NCBI GenBank assembly: GCA_030141605.1
Contig: JAQGDQ010000355.1
Coordinates: forward strand, 12,501 to 57,500
Reading direction: 5' to 3'
Origin: Tubiluchus corallicola
Lineage: Eukaryota; Priapulida; Priapulimorpha; Priapulimorphida; Tubiluchidae
DNA: 45,000 nucleotides
The notes below the pieces were generated by a model. The model ran no database searches. It worked only from the letters and a program-made list of their open reading frames with translations, and was not told where the DNA came from. The position numbers and the translations under genes were made by a program. Of the stretch, positions 32,801 through 44,400 are shown in pieces (position 1 is the stretch's first letter; each line of letters opens with the position of its first letter).

Positions 32801-35800
32801 ACTCAATGATTTTAGCCTAAAAGATTTTGGGCATAAAGCCACCGTCATACACCACCCACACGCAATAAAAATTCACAAACACAAGTCAACAACATTCTAC
32901 ACCACATCACACTACACCCACCTCACCATCCACACCACACCACACTACACTACATCCTCCACGCCCCTCCACGTACCACACTCACCCATTACAAAACAAT
33001 CCAACCCAGATTACACGATGATGACAACGTCGTTAACGATGATATTATCTTGAACAATTCTTCTAGCTAAACCCTACAAAAACAAGTTTGTACGAAAGCC
33101 CACAGCAATCCCGCTGCACCACATCAAAACAGCTACCGATGGCACATCACATCACATTGAACTAATTGCACATCACATTGCACCACACGACACCTCCACA
33201 CCAACCGACTACATCACACTGCACAGTATAACAACGACGACGACACCACCATCAACTACAACAACAAACACCCCACTGTAGTGTAACCCTGGCACATGGC
33301 GCAGGGTTAGGGTTGTGTTCTAAACGAATGTAGGAAAAAATTGCACAAATGGAAAAGTAGGTAAAGGTGGCACAGGTAAATATGGCGCACGTAGTTAAGG
33401 CTTAGGGTTACACTGGAGAATAATTATTTTACTTCTTTTTACCTCTGCGAATAAAGTTATGCTTCAATAAAGTTTTTTGTCTGTTTGTTTGGTTGTTTTT
33501 TGTCCGTTATGGCAGCAAGCCTATTACGCAATTACTGAGTAACAGATTTCCAAGGAACTTTGTCAAGATAGACGGGTATAAGGCGCCAAAATGGGAATCT
33601 TTCTGCTGGTTCTTATTTCGCAAAATTTTGCCAAACCACCACGTACAAAAAAACGTGCGTGAAGCACTTTTTGGAGGTCCCAGACGGAGTGTTTAGTACT
33701 TCCTTTTTGTTATCTCCACCTGGACAAACAACTACGAGCTAATTTCCTGTTCCATTTCGAAAAGATTTCGCTTGTAAAACTGTGTAATGCTTATTATTAA
33801 TGTTTTTAGCCTTATAAGGTGACTTGGTATGTAAATATGTATATATTTGTCAGTCCATTACCATCGCCAAAATTAATGGTTAAAAGGGTAGATAAACACT
33901 TTGTGAAACATTCGTGCATCATTGATTCTAAATCTATTTAATGAACAAATCTTTTCTGAGTCTTTTGCTAGTCTCTATTTTATCAATACATACACAATAT
34001 ATATATATACAATCAATATATAATATGTTTGCTTGTTTATCTTTCTGTTATTTTTTGAAACAAAAGAATTAGACGAATAAGTTTAGGATTGTTCGGCTTT
34101 GGCAGAGACCTGAGCGCATTCTAGTTTTATTATAGAAATCAATTGCATCAAAATAACATATGTACCATTTTCCTACTTTTCTATTTGTGCCATTTTTGCT
34201 GTGCCATTTTTACCTGTGCATTTTTGCCTGTCCCACTCTTTTCTGTGCCATTTTTCTTGTGACACTTTTACCGTGCACCGTCTAAAAACACCTAATGTCC
34301 AAGTATCCTATCAGGCCAAAACGCCGATAACGGCCCAAAGGGCCTTTGTATCCAAATGACCAATGCGTCCAAATCACCTTGTGCCCAAATTACCTATAAA
34401 TGTGTCAAAATAATCCTTATCCGCCTCCAAAATACCTTGTGTCCAATTTATGTATGTAGCTATATGATGTGCCCAAGTGCTTTGTGTTGAAAGTGCTGCG
34501 TTCAAATTTTTGTGCATCTAAATAACCGATGTGTCCATTAGTACTTTGTGGTCAAATATACATATAGTATACAATAATCTTTTTTGCCATAAAAAATCGA
34601 TATTCATAACTATAAAAGCATAAAAGAACATCGCAGCATGAGAATAAAATTCACACAACTGTTAAAGACAAATGCGTCCAGTGCAAACTAAAAATTACTG
34701 TGCCAAAAATTTAAAACAAAATATACATTATAATGTTACACGCAAATTATAATAGACTATATACAACATATACATACAGTTTAAAATGGGCTTGGGAAAA
34801 TAAAATTTGCGGATGAATATATATTATCGTTTACGTATGTAGGGTTTTCAAAACTATTTAATGTATGTATTTTTAATTTTTATTTGAATTCGTCGAAAGA
34901 CTTGATTAGGTTTAAATCTGATGGCAGGGTATTCCAAAGTTGAATTCCTTGTTTAGTGATAGAATTGTTGCCATAGAAATGACCTCTGTCTGTGTCTAAA
35001 GGTTTTGTGGTGAAGGCGAATCAACCTGTGTCCAAATTTTCTGTCAAAATTTCTGCATATCGATGTTGTTGGTGGTATCGCCGTTGTCCGTTGAGATGTG
35101 GTGTGGTGTGGTATATTATATGCAGCTATTCCACATAGTCTTTATAAAGGGTTCTGCGTAGCCTTCGCTGGTGCTATTGCTACGTAAAATGATGATAATA
35201 GACTAAATCTAATAGACTCATCTTGCGGTCAGCATGTGCTTATTAATGTAAACAAAAGTTATGGGCAAAATATAATTTGATGACGTCACAAACAATGGCT
35301 TTATGTCAGCAGCTTTCCAAACGATATTATCAACGTTATTTTATTTTCGAACAAGTAGAGTTACATGAGGGATTCAAAAAAGATAAACTAATAGCAAAAG
35401 CAATTTAACACTGATAACAAAAAATGAGCACGGATACCAAATCAATTAATTTAAAAAACTCCATGTACTCTAACATTAGTCTCAATTCATTCTTGGATAA
35501 AAATGAAAACCACTTTTTTCTATACGACGCATGCAATCTTTCGCTTAGTTTATTGTAGTTAACTGCATAGACGATAGATTGCATCCTTTCACAATTTTAC
35601 GAGATGATACAGAAAACTTTCCAAATACTTTTTTAGTATTCTCCATAACAAATTTATACAAGTTGAAACTTATTATTGTATTTACGTTCCATCATTATTA
35701 TAATGCATATTTGCCTAAAAAGTTAATTGTCTTTTTATTACTATTTTTACAGTCTATACAAAACTTATATTGCTATTTTGCAAAGTGCTTACGCAGCCGA

Positions 35801-38800
35801 CCTGTAGCATCAATGCAGAGCAGAATATAGGTGCATGCTTTGTATGGCAGTTTCCATAATTTACGATCAGCCATATTCCAAGCTGTGTCAATAAAATATC
35901 AACCAATATTTTCGAATTATTTCAACTTCAAATTCTGGTAACCGTAATGTCCTAGGCAACATGTTTGAAGTAGTTTATGAGAACAAGCTAATGAAGACCT
36001 GTCACATGCATACGATTGGCATGTTAGGTCTAAATGAAATCTCACAGTTTTCTATGAAAAGCCATTAAATCACATCTAACTAAATAACCCAAATGAGAAA
36101 CTTTATCTGCCTAGGTTAAAGGAGTATTGTCCAACAATACAGTGGGATAAGGTTTATTTATTTATTTTAAGTGGATTAACATTAATATTACTGATCAAAG
36201 TATTTCTACCATGTGCAATAAATACATTTTAGTTGAGAAAATATACAAATTGTTTAAAAAATAATTACACAGATAGTTAGTTCAAGTGTACCAGTAATTC
36301 ATTAGTTAATACTTAAAATTAAAATATACATAAAGCCCACAGCCCACAAGCCACAGCCAAAGAATTATCAATGTACATCAGCCTGTTAGTTTATACAAAA
36401 GTTTTTTGATTATTAGGATAAAGATTTATTGACTTCCTTTGGTCTCGAAAATCTAATTAATGCATTTGCACTTAATTTTGCCACGCGCATGTGACAAAAA
36501 GGCGCCGTTGCCAAGCTTAGTAGATTAACGGAGCCACGCGTAGCTTTGAAAGTTTATCGAAATTTGCGTATCTGAGGTAATTGTTATTTAATCTTTAAGC
36601 TTTCATTTATAAATAGCTATTGTAGTTTTCAATATTTTAGAGTGTTCCTTGTTCTGAACTAATGTTTACACAATTATCCGGTTTTCCTTTAAAAAATAAA
36701 AAGTAGCTTAACAGAAAAATAAGTTCACGAAAACTTAATGAATATGCTTATAAAACTTAATGGGCAAGAAAAGGGTTACCTGAAGTAGGTTTCAGAAAAA
36801 TCACCTTAAAAAATTATACTACTTTACAGCAATTTTGTGCGTACATCGTACTCGCGTTGAAAGGAATTTTTGTTTGTTTCCATTTTAAATCTTCCGCGAT
36901 ACTGTTCTGAAGTCGCCATTACATGACGTCAATACGCACAACGTAAATCAGGGGAAGAAAATGCGATGTTAAATTATGTCCTAAAAACTTTCAGTGCAAA
37001 TCTATATTACTTAGCATGCATTTGGCTTACTAGCTGGAAAGACTTATGAAACTAGAAATAATAAATTAAAATGTGTGTGCCATTTGGCAAAATGTCGCTG
37101 ATTCACCCTTCAGGGTGCGCCACTCACTAACCAAAAGCATATTTTTAATCTTATTGACAAGATACAGTAATTTAAAATTTTACTTAAACTAGTAAAAATG
37201 TGTGCTGTATTTTTTCAAACTTCACGCAATGTTATGTAAACTTGTTTCAAACGACCTACCATTAAAATGGCTGCGCCTAACGGTCATTGCCGTAGTTTAA
37301 ATTTACACGTTTTATACAGCGTTGCTGTCGATGCAGGCCCTCTATGCAAAAAGGTAATGTGTAAGTGGCATAAAATTTCAAGACGAATTAATTAAACTTT
37401 ATGTAAGTGGATGGTTTTCTTGTGTTTTAAGAAAACTTATAATACTTATGAACGTTATGAATGAACTGCCATTTATGGATATGTGTCGTCTGCAAATCTT
37501 GTTAATGGAAACGTAAATGCTGAACTAGAAACCAACTGATGAAAATAACAGTATCAAGTTTTCGGCCGATTTCGAGGACCTACCTACCTTGAGTTATAAT
37601 AATCTACTTACCCCTTATATTGATACCAATATCACACTGACATAGCTTTTTGTACATTTTATTCTTCCTCCGCCCATGGACAACAACATCACTTATGTTA
37701 ATTAACGGGGAACCAGGTAAAAAAGTGTGAAGTCAAATAACAAATATCATGACAATCATCTACTTGCCTTACATTATAATGGCGACATTACGTCATTATA
37801 ATGGCGACATTATTCTTTTACAATATTTCGATTCTTATTGGTTAAATCTTCACACCTTTTGGTTTCAAACAATCAGGTTTCATTTGGCTCCATCTCTGAC
37901 ATGTACACAAGTATGGGAAAGGTTATAAAGGGAGGGTAAAAACCTACTGTAATTTGGAGTTACAGTGGTAATCGGGTCGTGCAGAGTTGGTGATTCTTGT
38001 GCTTGTGTTTCTTCTATCAGACTTAGAGCTCTCTTACTACCCGCTATATAGCAAGTTAGGTATCAGTCTCTCCATTTTATTTCTTTGTTCTGTTTTCTTT
38101 AATTTGTTTAAAATCTTGTCACAGTTAGTTTACGCCTTGTAATCTCTTTCCAGTTAAATAGTCAGCGTTATTTAATTCAGTTGTGTTTAATTGCGTTCAT
38201 GTGACCATCATTATTAGGCTGCTCCGCCTCCATACCTGCAGGCCCGAACGACCCCCGGGTGGCGAGGTGCCACCAGTAGTTCAATATACATATTCAGACC
38301 TTTTTCTTCACGTTTATTCAATGTGTTTATACAAAAATATATTTTCACGACTTAATGTAGTTGCTCATCTCATTTTGTGTCTTTCAGCAAGAAAGCGAGG
38401 TGGCTCTACGTTTGTTGGCGACATTTTCAATAGCCACCCTGACGTGTTTTACGTATTTGAGCCAATCTGGTTTGAACAAATTGAGCTGTTTGGTTCTGGG
38501 TACGGCAGAAGTCGACGAAGTGGACCCCTGACAGTGATGGGACAGAATTTATTAGAAATGCTTTCATCTTGTAATTTCACTGGCCAAAGAATGTTGAAAT
38601 TTACCCATTATCAGCACAAGGCACGTTCAATGCCTCGTTCTCGAGCACTTGCTAGGGAACAGGGATGTGACGACGAAGATCTAGAACGTCGTGCGAGTAA
38701 GTGCAGAGGTGAACTTTCTCCAGCGCAGTGGACAAATGTTTGCAAAATGTACAACATCCACGTATACAAGGTGCTTCGTTTCCACGTGGTGGACGTTCTG

Positions 38801-39343
38801 CCGTTGCTTAATCTTCCTTGGTATAACGTAAAAGTATTGTTAATGATACGCGATCCGAGAGGTATCCTAAATTCCAGGAAGAACATAGGATGGCAGAAAC
38901 TAACGAATGGGTCGGATTTTCCGTTAAAACTATGCTATGACATGATGGATAACTATGAGAGCACGCTTAGGCTAAAATTGCCAGGTGACAAGTTGAAAAT
39001 TGTAAAATACGAAGATATAGCTAGCAATCCAGTTAAAATGGTAAAAGAACTATTCGAGTATGCGGGACTCTCCTATACAGAAAACATTGAAAAGTACTTG
39101 AAGAAGAATTCCTTGGGTGGTGGAAACCCTGCACGTAATCAGGCAGCTATGGGGACATACAGAAGGGACTCCAATAATACAGCAAATGCTTGGAAGAACA
39201 AGTTGACTAAGTCTCAAATACTAATGATTGAGAAACAATGTGGAGAGTTTTTGGATCGTGCTGGCTACGAATTTATGTATTTGAAAAGCAACGCCTACTT
39301 GCCACTTTTGCAAAATGTAAATGTGTTACCTGGAACAATGTGA
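29715..39343 (+). CDS. Carbohydrate 6-O-sulfotransferase (Gal/GlcNAc/GalNAc-6-ST family, CHST1-7-like)
   Basis: Exons are 29715-29823, 32615-32764 and 38388-39343, giving 404 residues, the usual family size. Both introns are phase 1 with GTAATT donors and CAG acceptors. Residues 9-28 form the single signal-anchor after a basic start (MWKTKNRQ), as in Golgi type II enzymes. Exon 2 gives a hydrophilic stem ending HKTLLIFL. The 5'-PSB for PAPS is ARKRGGSTFVGDIF (about 87-100), followed by DVFYVFEPIW. The 3'-PSB is VKVLLMIRDPRGILNSR (about 234-250), then YEDIASNP. This family moves sulfate from PAPS to C6 of Gal, GlcNAc or GalNAc in keratan or chondroitin sulfate and mucin-type glycans. The acceptor sugar cannot be told from sequence. 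The start ACCATGT was chosen for context and for the anchor. Confidence 0.93.
29949..30753. mobile_element. hAT-like element carrying a LINE fragment
   Basis: Termini CAGGGGCGTAT and ATACGCCCCTG are exact inverted repeats. Flanks CGTGGTGT (29941-29948) and CCTGGTGT (30754-30761) are an 8-bp target duplication with one change. Inside, 30135-30446 is a LINE C-terminal relic. No hAT transposase is seen. It sits in intron 1 of the sulfotransferase gene. Confidence 0.85.
30135..30446 (+). mobile_element. LINE C-terminal fragment inside the hAT-like element
   Basis: It reads IQKQRLRWIGYIIRLPQDSP, then KKPRGG with an in-frame stop and further decay. This is the LRWxGHVxRxP...GRP motif near the C-terminus of RTE/CR1-type reverse transcriptase proteins. 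It ends in an ATGATGATGAT tail, as in RTE elements. Confidence 0.75.
30762..32205 (+). other. Rest of sulfotransferase intron 1, nothing recognised
   Basis: No exon or element was recognised between the hAT-like copy and the 30-bp minisatellite. Confidence 0.4.
32207..32440. repeat. 30-bp minisatellite, about 8 copies, open in frame on both strands
   Basis: The unit is ACATTGTCACCAACATTGCC plus ACCACTGTAG. As it is a multiple of three it gives a periodic frame, HCHQHCHHCR/K, within an open frame at 32120-32467, and LVTMSTVVAM on the other strand. It ends about 175 bases before exon 2 of the sulfotransferase. Nothing shows that it is translated. Confidence 0.92.
32615..32764 (+). CDS. Sulfotransferase exon 2: stem region
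   Basis: It codes residues 38-86, Asn/Asp/His-rich (PNDNEDDCDRHNNTQNN, with an N-x-T site), ending in the beta strand KTLLIFL that enters the PAPS loop in exon 3. Acceptor TTGCAG, donor TTTTTAG|GTAATT. Confidence 0.85.
   Translation, partial: NHVVATSTKNHQSSKFICLMITKMIVTDTTTHRITSTWGHLDTKPCLYF
33290..34290. mobile_element. Foldback element of the CCATTTTTACCTGTG family
   Basis: The left arm (33335-33405) carries GCACAAATGGAAAAGTAGG and GGCACAGGTAAATATGGCGC. The right arm (34175-34275) carries the inverse, with CTATTTGTGCC and GTGCCATTTTTACCTGTGC repeated. The block 33430-33690 matches 27080-27430 inverted. Confidence 0.7.
34290..34570. repeat. Diverged short repeats with TGTCCAAAT core
   Basis: About ten spaced variants of TGTCCAAATNACC or TGCCCAAAT are seen (AATGTCCAAGTATCC, GCGTCCAAATCACC, GTGCCCAAATTACC, GTGTCCATTAGTAC and others), 15-25 bases apart. 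It is probably a decayed terminal array of a transposon. Confidence 0.5.
34890..35060 (-). mobile_element. LINE reverse-transcriptase C-terminal relic
   Basis: On the - strand GNNSITKQGIQLWNTLPSDL is followed by NLIKSFDEFK and a stop, the typical x-LWNxLPxxL...I-x-S-x-x-x-FK ending of LINE reverse-transcriptase proteins. Confidence 0.75.
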
Positions 39344-39556
39344 AACAATTAAGCGATGAGTGCCCTATCGTGGCCTGTGTTATAACTTAAGTAATGTATA
39401 CACATGTGTACACATAAATACATATGTGTGCAAAGTGTAATGTATCTATGATTGATGAGTTCAGCCGAGGCTATTGTGCTACCACAACTACCTTTATGTA
39501 CATTTTCATCATTTCTGTTATACAAATTTCCGCAAAGAAGGTCAATAGCCACTTAC
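35402..39556 (+). repeat. Segmental duplicate (copy B), including the intact exon 3
   Basis: This is the partner of 20387-26702. It starts in intron 2 and ends about 210 bases after the stop codon. It keeps sequences lost from copy A (splice acceptor, PAPS loop, 37085-38000), so it is closer to the original arrangement, apart from the segment corresponding to 21276-23505, which it lacks. Confidence 0.9.
38388..39343 (+). CDS. Sulfotransferase exon 3: catalytic domain
   Basis: It codes residues 88-404 with both PAPS-binding loops. The acceptor CTTTCAG at 38381-38387 is preferred over the upstream in-frame ATG at 38183, because the frame between is not family-like and the splice to exon 2 restores the family motif exactly (LLIFLARKRGG). 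The Golgi-side domain has NFTG and NNTA glycosylation sites. Confidence 0.95.
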
Positions 39557-40679
39557 AGTAGTCAGTAAGACGATAGTAGTAGAAAAACCAAAGTATGAAA
39601 ATAAGCGCAGAAAATTCAGTTTAAAAAATTACTTTGGTGAGGGAATATGTTTTATTGATGTTATTTCTTGAAACGGATAAGATTGGATTAATCTTGAAAC
39701 GAAAAGAATTCTCTGTGGAAAGAATCAAACTTACGGGAAGTATTATTTGCTCTACAACAAAGTTCATTTATCTTAACATTTCTGAATATGCCTCTGCTCC
39801 CGCATGCACGTACACACATGCGCACACACGAAACACACACTTCAAGAGACAATTAGCCCGTGGCAATTAATTGAAAGAGGTGCTGAAAAAATGTAATTCA
39901 ACTAGGATTTGAACTGGAACCTGCACATGTTCTAACCACTTGAGCTAGTGATTCAATATGGCAAAGCATGTCTCACATCCCATCCTAGTAGTACACAGTC
40001 AGTCAGAGCCACCTATCTGCTAGTGGTATCACTAGTAACTACATTTAAAAACACTCAGTAATAGAAATAGATTAATAAGCCTCAGGACCTTTCTGTGAGA
40101 CATCCGGGACACATATGAGAGAAACGTTGTATATGGATTGGCTGTTTAATTTACCCTCTTTCATGTCACTCTAAAATCCACAAACACTAGTCAGTGCTGT
40201 AGTCAATGTTTAGTGCATCAACGCTTAATGGTTTTTCAATGTAGCTAAAGTGTCAAGTGGGTCAGACTGTTTTCCTTCTACCACATTTTGACACCCTGTC
40301 CTTCTGACACAACGTTAAGAGGCTGCTATATCCTCAGCCTTGAGCATTGTTCTAATCCTTCATATTTTTTTGTTTTTAAAGTGTACCTGATTTTAAAGGC
40401 ACTCGCGTCACTAGTTCTTAATGTTTTTAGACATTATTAGTTCTTAACCATTAGATCTGCAATCATCTGGATCAGTTTGGATTTTGTGCACCAATTTGCG
40501 CATTTGTGGTGGTATCTAGTACCACTCTTTCTTCTGCTAGCCAATATCTGTTTGTGTTTGCTAATATTTGCCTTTTTCAGATGCATAAGCAATAGCAATA
40601 AACTTAGAACGTATAAACTTTTCAAAAATTCTTATAAGGTGGAAATTATTTGTTGATTGGTCTTCCAAAACATGTCAAA
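39557..40679. other. Intergenic between two convergent sulfotransferase genes
   Basis: Mostly unrecognised. At 39900-39965 on the - strand TAGCTCAAGTGGTTAG and GTTCAAATCC resemble pol III A and B boxes of a tRNA-derived SINE. No polyadenylation signal could be assigned with confidence. Confidence 0.4.
39897..39966 (-). repeat. tRNA-derived SINE head (putative)
   Basis: A-box-like TAGCTCAAGTGGT and B-box-like AGTTCAAATCC have tRNA-like spacing on the - strand. The flanking stems do not pair fully, so it is not called as a tRNA gene. Confidence 0.5.
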
Positions 40680-40880
40680 ATTAACTTAACAAGATTTCAT
40701 ATTAGAGCTCATAAATTAGCAATTGAAATCGGTAGATATCATAAGCCAAAAAAATACCTGTAGAACAACGAGTATGTAAAAATTGTTGTTTTAACAAAGT
40801 AGAGGACGAGTTGCATGTAATTACTGAACTTTCACTGTAATTATTTATGTATATTTCACTGTAAGAGAGGAATGTTTGGG
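40680..40880 (+). mobile_element. LINE fragment with C-terminal zinc-knuckle-like motif
   Basis: It reads LTRFHIRAHKLAIEIGRYHK, then PVEQRVCKNC, then KVEDELHVITEL. This LxxFRxxxHxLxIExGR...CxxC...EDExHxLxxC arrangement is typical of the end of jockey/CR1-like LINE proteins. The frame decays after about 60 codons. Confidence 0.8.
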
Positions 40881-41099
40881 TATTCTGATTTTTGTCTTAA
40901 CTTTCAATATATATGTTCCAATGAGCAGTTCGTGTTTTTTTAAGTTCATCACAAGATGTAGAAGTTATTAAAATTAATGCTAAGATTGATCCTCAAAATA
41001 TTTGAAGACAGGCCCGACTGAGATAATTCAGTGCAAGCCTGATTGACAGACTAACTAATTAATATCTCAGATTAATGATTAACATATGTAATATTAAGT

Positions 41100-41104
<5 letters not shown>

Positions 41105-41158
<54 letters not shown>
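41105..41158. repeat. (AT)n microsatellite
   Basis: About 27 AT dinucleotides, followed to 41250 by further AT-rich TATTTATAT repeats. Confidence 0.95.
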
Positions 41159-41160
<2 letters not shown>

Positions 41161-41492
41161 AACCATTAAGGAAAGATTATATTTACATATATTATTTATA
41201 TATTTATATTATTTATATATATTATTTATATACATTATATATATAAATAATGTATAAGCTGACCATCTCTGCATCTTCTAATGCTGGCTTGAATGACCAG
41301 GGCTGGTTACTATGTTTTTTTTGTAATACTACATAAAGCTTTTTTGCATACATGAAGCATCATGTATTTAATGTGTATATGGGTATATAAACAAAACTGT
41401 GAAATGAAATTACTGAAATATTAAAATATATCTATAAAACGGCTGTACAACAATTTAATCTATTGAACTAAAATGTTTTGTCCCTGATATCG

Positions 41493-44400
41493 TCAGCTTG
41501 CCATGTACGAATCTGGAAGATCTTGCAGTTTATGCTTCCTCAATAGACTAGATATTTTCTTGATGTATTCGAACCCTCGTTTGCGCATGGTTTCAGTAAA
41601 CGGATCAAAAGGCTTAGCTGTGCTACTATTTTTTGCCTTTCTTTTAAAGACACCTTCTTTATGCTCAATTGTGCAATCGAGTCTTTCACTAAGTTCACTC
41701 AAGTTTAGATTGAGAAAGTCTAAAACTCTTTCCATTTCTCTTCGTGTATCTGCAACCAAGTCTTCAAAGTACACAACCAATATGGATTTGTTGGCATTCA
41801 AATATACAGAATTGGTCAAATACCATCGTGTTAACATCCAGGTTGCATATACATCCCAATCTGGAAGTAAAACATGATCATAGTTAGTCATATTTAATAT
41901 CAACTTTTATACATTTACTAATTTGGACTTTAGAGGGTTTCTAACTTTTAAATTATTTCTAACTTTTAAATTATTTCCGCGTGAATTATTCGATAGCTTG
42001 TAGTAGCTAATTCGTAGTGGTGAAGCAGCCAATTCTTTATAAATAATTTAAAATGGCTGGTGTCAAAGATGTCCAACAAGTTACAATACTGCTGGTAATA
42101 CTAACGGAAAAATGGTTAAATTTTCTTCTCTTTTGCAGCTAAAAATGCCTTTAAATTTCACCAGGTGATGCCTCATCATCTAAAGTCTTCAACTTTATTA
42201 TAGGGGACTTCATGATAGCTCAGTTCTTGTAAAGTTAGGCTACGATGCTAATCACTTGCCCTATACTGATAAAATTTGTACTTTACCAATCATATCTGTA
42301 CTTCCATTATTCACCACAAGGTGTCAACTTGAAGCACAAATTCATTGTCACGATTCATATTGTTATTTTGTGAATTTCAACACTTGTGTCAAATAAGAGA
42401 CTATGAAATGCAACGATGGACATTTTTACTTTTGTCATAGATTATTTTGCACCAAATTTAAAAAGAAATAGTGCATTAAAATGAAAACCTTTGCAGTTTT
42501 CTTTGACAATATGTAACCCTTCATAGTAGTGTGCCGTAAGTAACTGTATACTGGTAAGTAACTGGATACTGTATTTATTTATATTTATTCATTTTATTTA
42601 TATGTAGTAGTGTAGTGTAATTACTTACTACAACTTATCATTTCTAAGAAACAGAATATTTTATGCTTACCGCCATTTTTAAACTTTTTGGGTGAAATAT
42701 CGGCAGTGTGATTTTTAGTGTTGCGCCGCTTCCATTCGGCAATGATGGCTTTAAATGGATTTCTGATGAGGAGTATCATGGAATTGTACGTTTTTGTAGA
42801 ATTCTTCTCATATTTATGAGATTTTACTGCAATGGTTTCACCACTTTTAGGAGTGCAGTATTCTCCCAAGTACCCTGAAATGAGAGTTAAGCTCGACTAT
42901 AAATCTCTAAGATCAATGGATTTTTTCAGTTAGTTTTTCAGTATCCTGAGTCTATTGGTCAGACAGTTGGTCAATATGTAAGTCAGCCAATTGGTGAAAA
43001 ATTGGTCAACCCAGCAACCAGCTACTGATCTAGCTGTAGGATAGCTTCCAATAAGCCAAGCAGATAAAGAGACGACAAGACAACTGACTGTGTACCCATC
43101 TGTCAAACATGTTCTTACTTACTCGCCTTGTCAGTCAGTCAGTCAGTCAGTAAGTTAACCTCTCGGACAGTTGGCCAGCCAGCCAAGAGGCAATTTAACA
43201 GCGAGCTAGTCAGTGAATCACTCAAGCAATATAAGCAATTTCAGTGATTGCTGGCTAGTTGAACAGAGTGTTGCTACAAATTATAATTAGCACCAAAAGT
43301 TTGTTTTTTACCTCCGTCAAAAAGGGATTTATCCCGATATACACTTCCAGTGTATACTCCAGTAGAAAGCTCAATGAGATAGCGAATCCAGGTGTTTCCG
43401 GAACCAGGAAAGCTTATTAATCCAGTTATGGGATGAGTTCCTTGAGGATCTAATCTCACTTCCCCACACCGAGTATCTGAAACATTGTTCAATGAAACAT
43501 ACTAGTTTACTCAATATTTCAATGTTTCATGCTGCGGTACGAAATTTTAGTACCCATAATTTACTCTGCATTTTTTTGCCGAAGGATTACTCTTGCACCA
43601 ATTTATAGAACAATTTATTGCTCAACTAGGAATCGATCACATTGCTCAGCTATCTTACTATTCTACATGGGTACCACTAGCATGCACAAAATGGCACTTC
43701 CTATTTAGGTCATTGCACTGATGTCTCAACAGTCCCCCTCTCCGTCTGCACACTAGGACGTAGTTTTATCAAAGCTCATACCACCATAAGACTATGCTAA
43801 TGGTGCTAATCACCCCTGTAGTTGATGCAATTACCTAACTAGTAATTAGTCAATGTCTTTACAGATTGACTATTTGACCTAGCACAGAATACAGCAGACG
43901 CACAATATAGGCTGGTGCCTCAGCTTATTACCTTAACTCACTTGACAAAACTTGAAAAGTACATCATTAATCGGAATGAGTCCAATTTTGGATCAAATCT
44001 GCACTCCCTCACTCATTAATTCACTTTTTGCTACTTCTTTAGAGAATCTCAGGACCTCTCGTCGCTGGTCTTTAAATGCCAAGAGTTAATACTTGCTCTT
44101 CCGCAGCTTTTCACAGTTTTATCTGAACATGGTAATGCAGTTTTTTCCTCGAGCTTCTTATCTGTGGAATTCTGTTCAAAAAATTGTTTCCCTGAAACTA
44201 AGACTTCACTTGACTGAAGGACAACAACAGGTACTTTCTATCACCATTAGATTAGCTAAACGAATTGGACATTATTCATATGTTCACCATTTTAACACAG
44301 CCTTTTACCTTGAGAGGCCATTGGCGTTGGTTTTACCTGGGCGTTATTCGGAGCGATTTGCATTCCACGGACCCAGGAACGTTCCTAAGATCATCTCTTC

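Larger units (their letters stand above)
32765..38387 (+). other. Sulfotransferase intron 2
   Basis: This 5.6-kb intron holds a C/A-rich tract of CACAC and ACCACA words (32850-33260), a foldback element (33290-34290), a tract of TGTCCAAAT words (34290-34570), a LINE relic (34890-35060) and the left part of duplicated copy B (from 35402). Nothing else coding was found in it. Confidence 0.75.

Noticed and set aside
38183-38387. Open frame upstream of sulfotransferase exon 3 beginning with an ATG at 38183
   Set aside because: Its translation has no family resemblance. A CTTTCAG acceptor ends at 38387, and joining exon 2 there restores the family motif with matching phase.
38611-38886. 91-codon open frame on the - strand
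   Set aside because: It is the antisense shadow of the sulfotransferase catalytic exon.
41503-41877. 124-codon open frame on the + strand
   Set aside because: It is the antisense shadow of the last WSCD exon.
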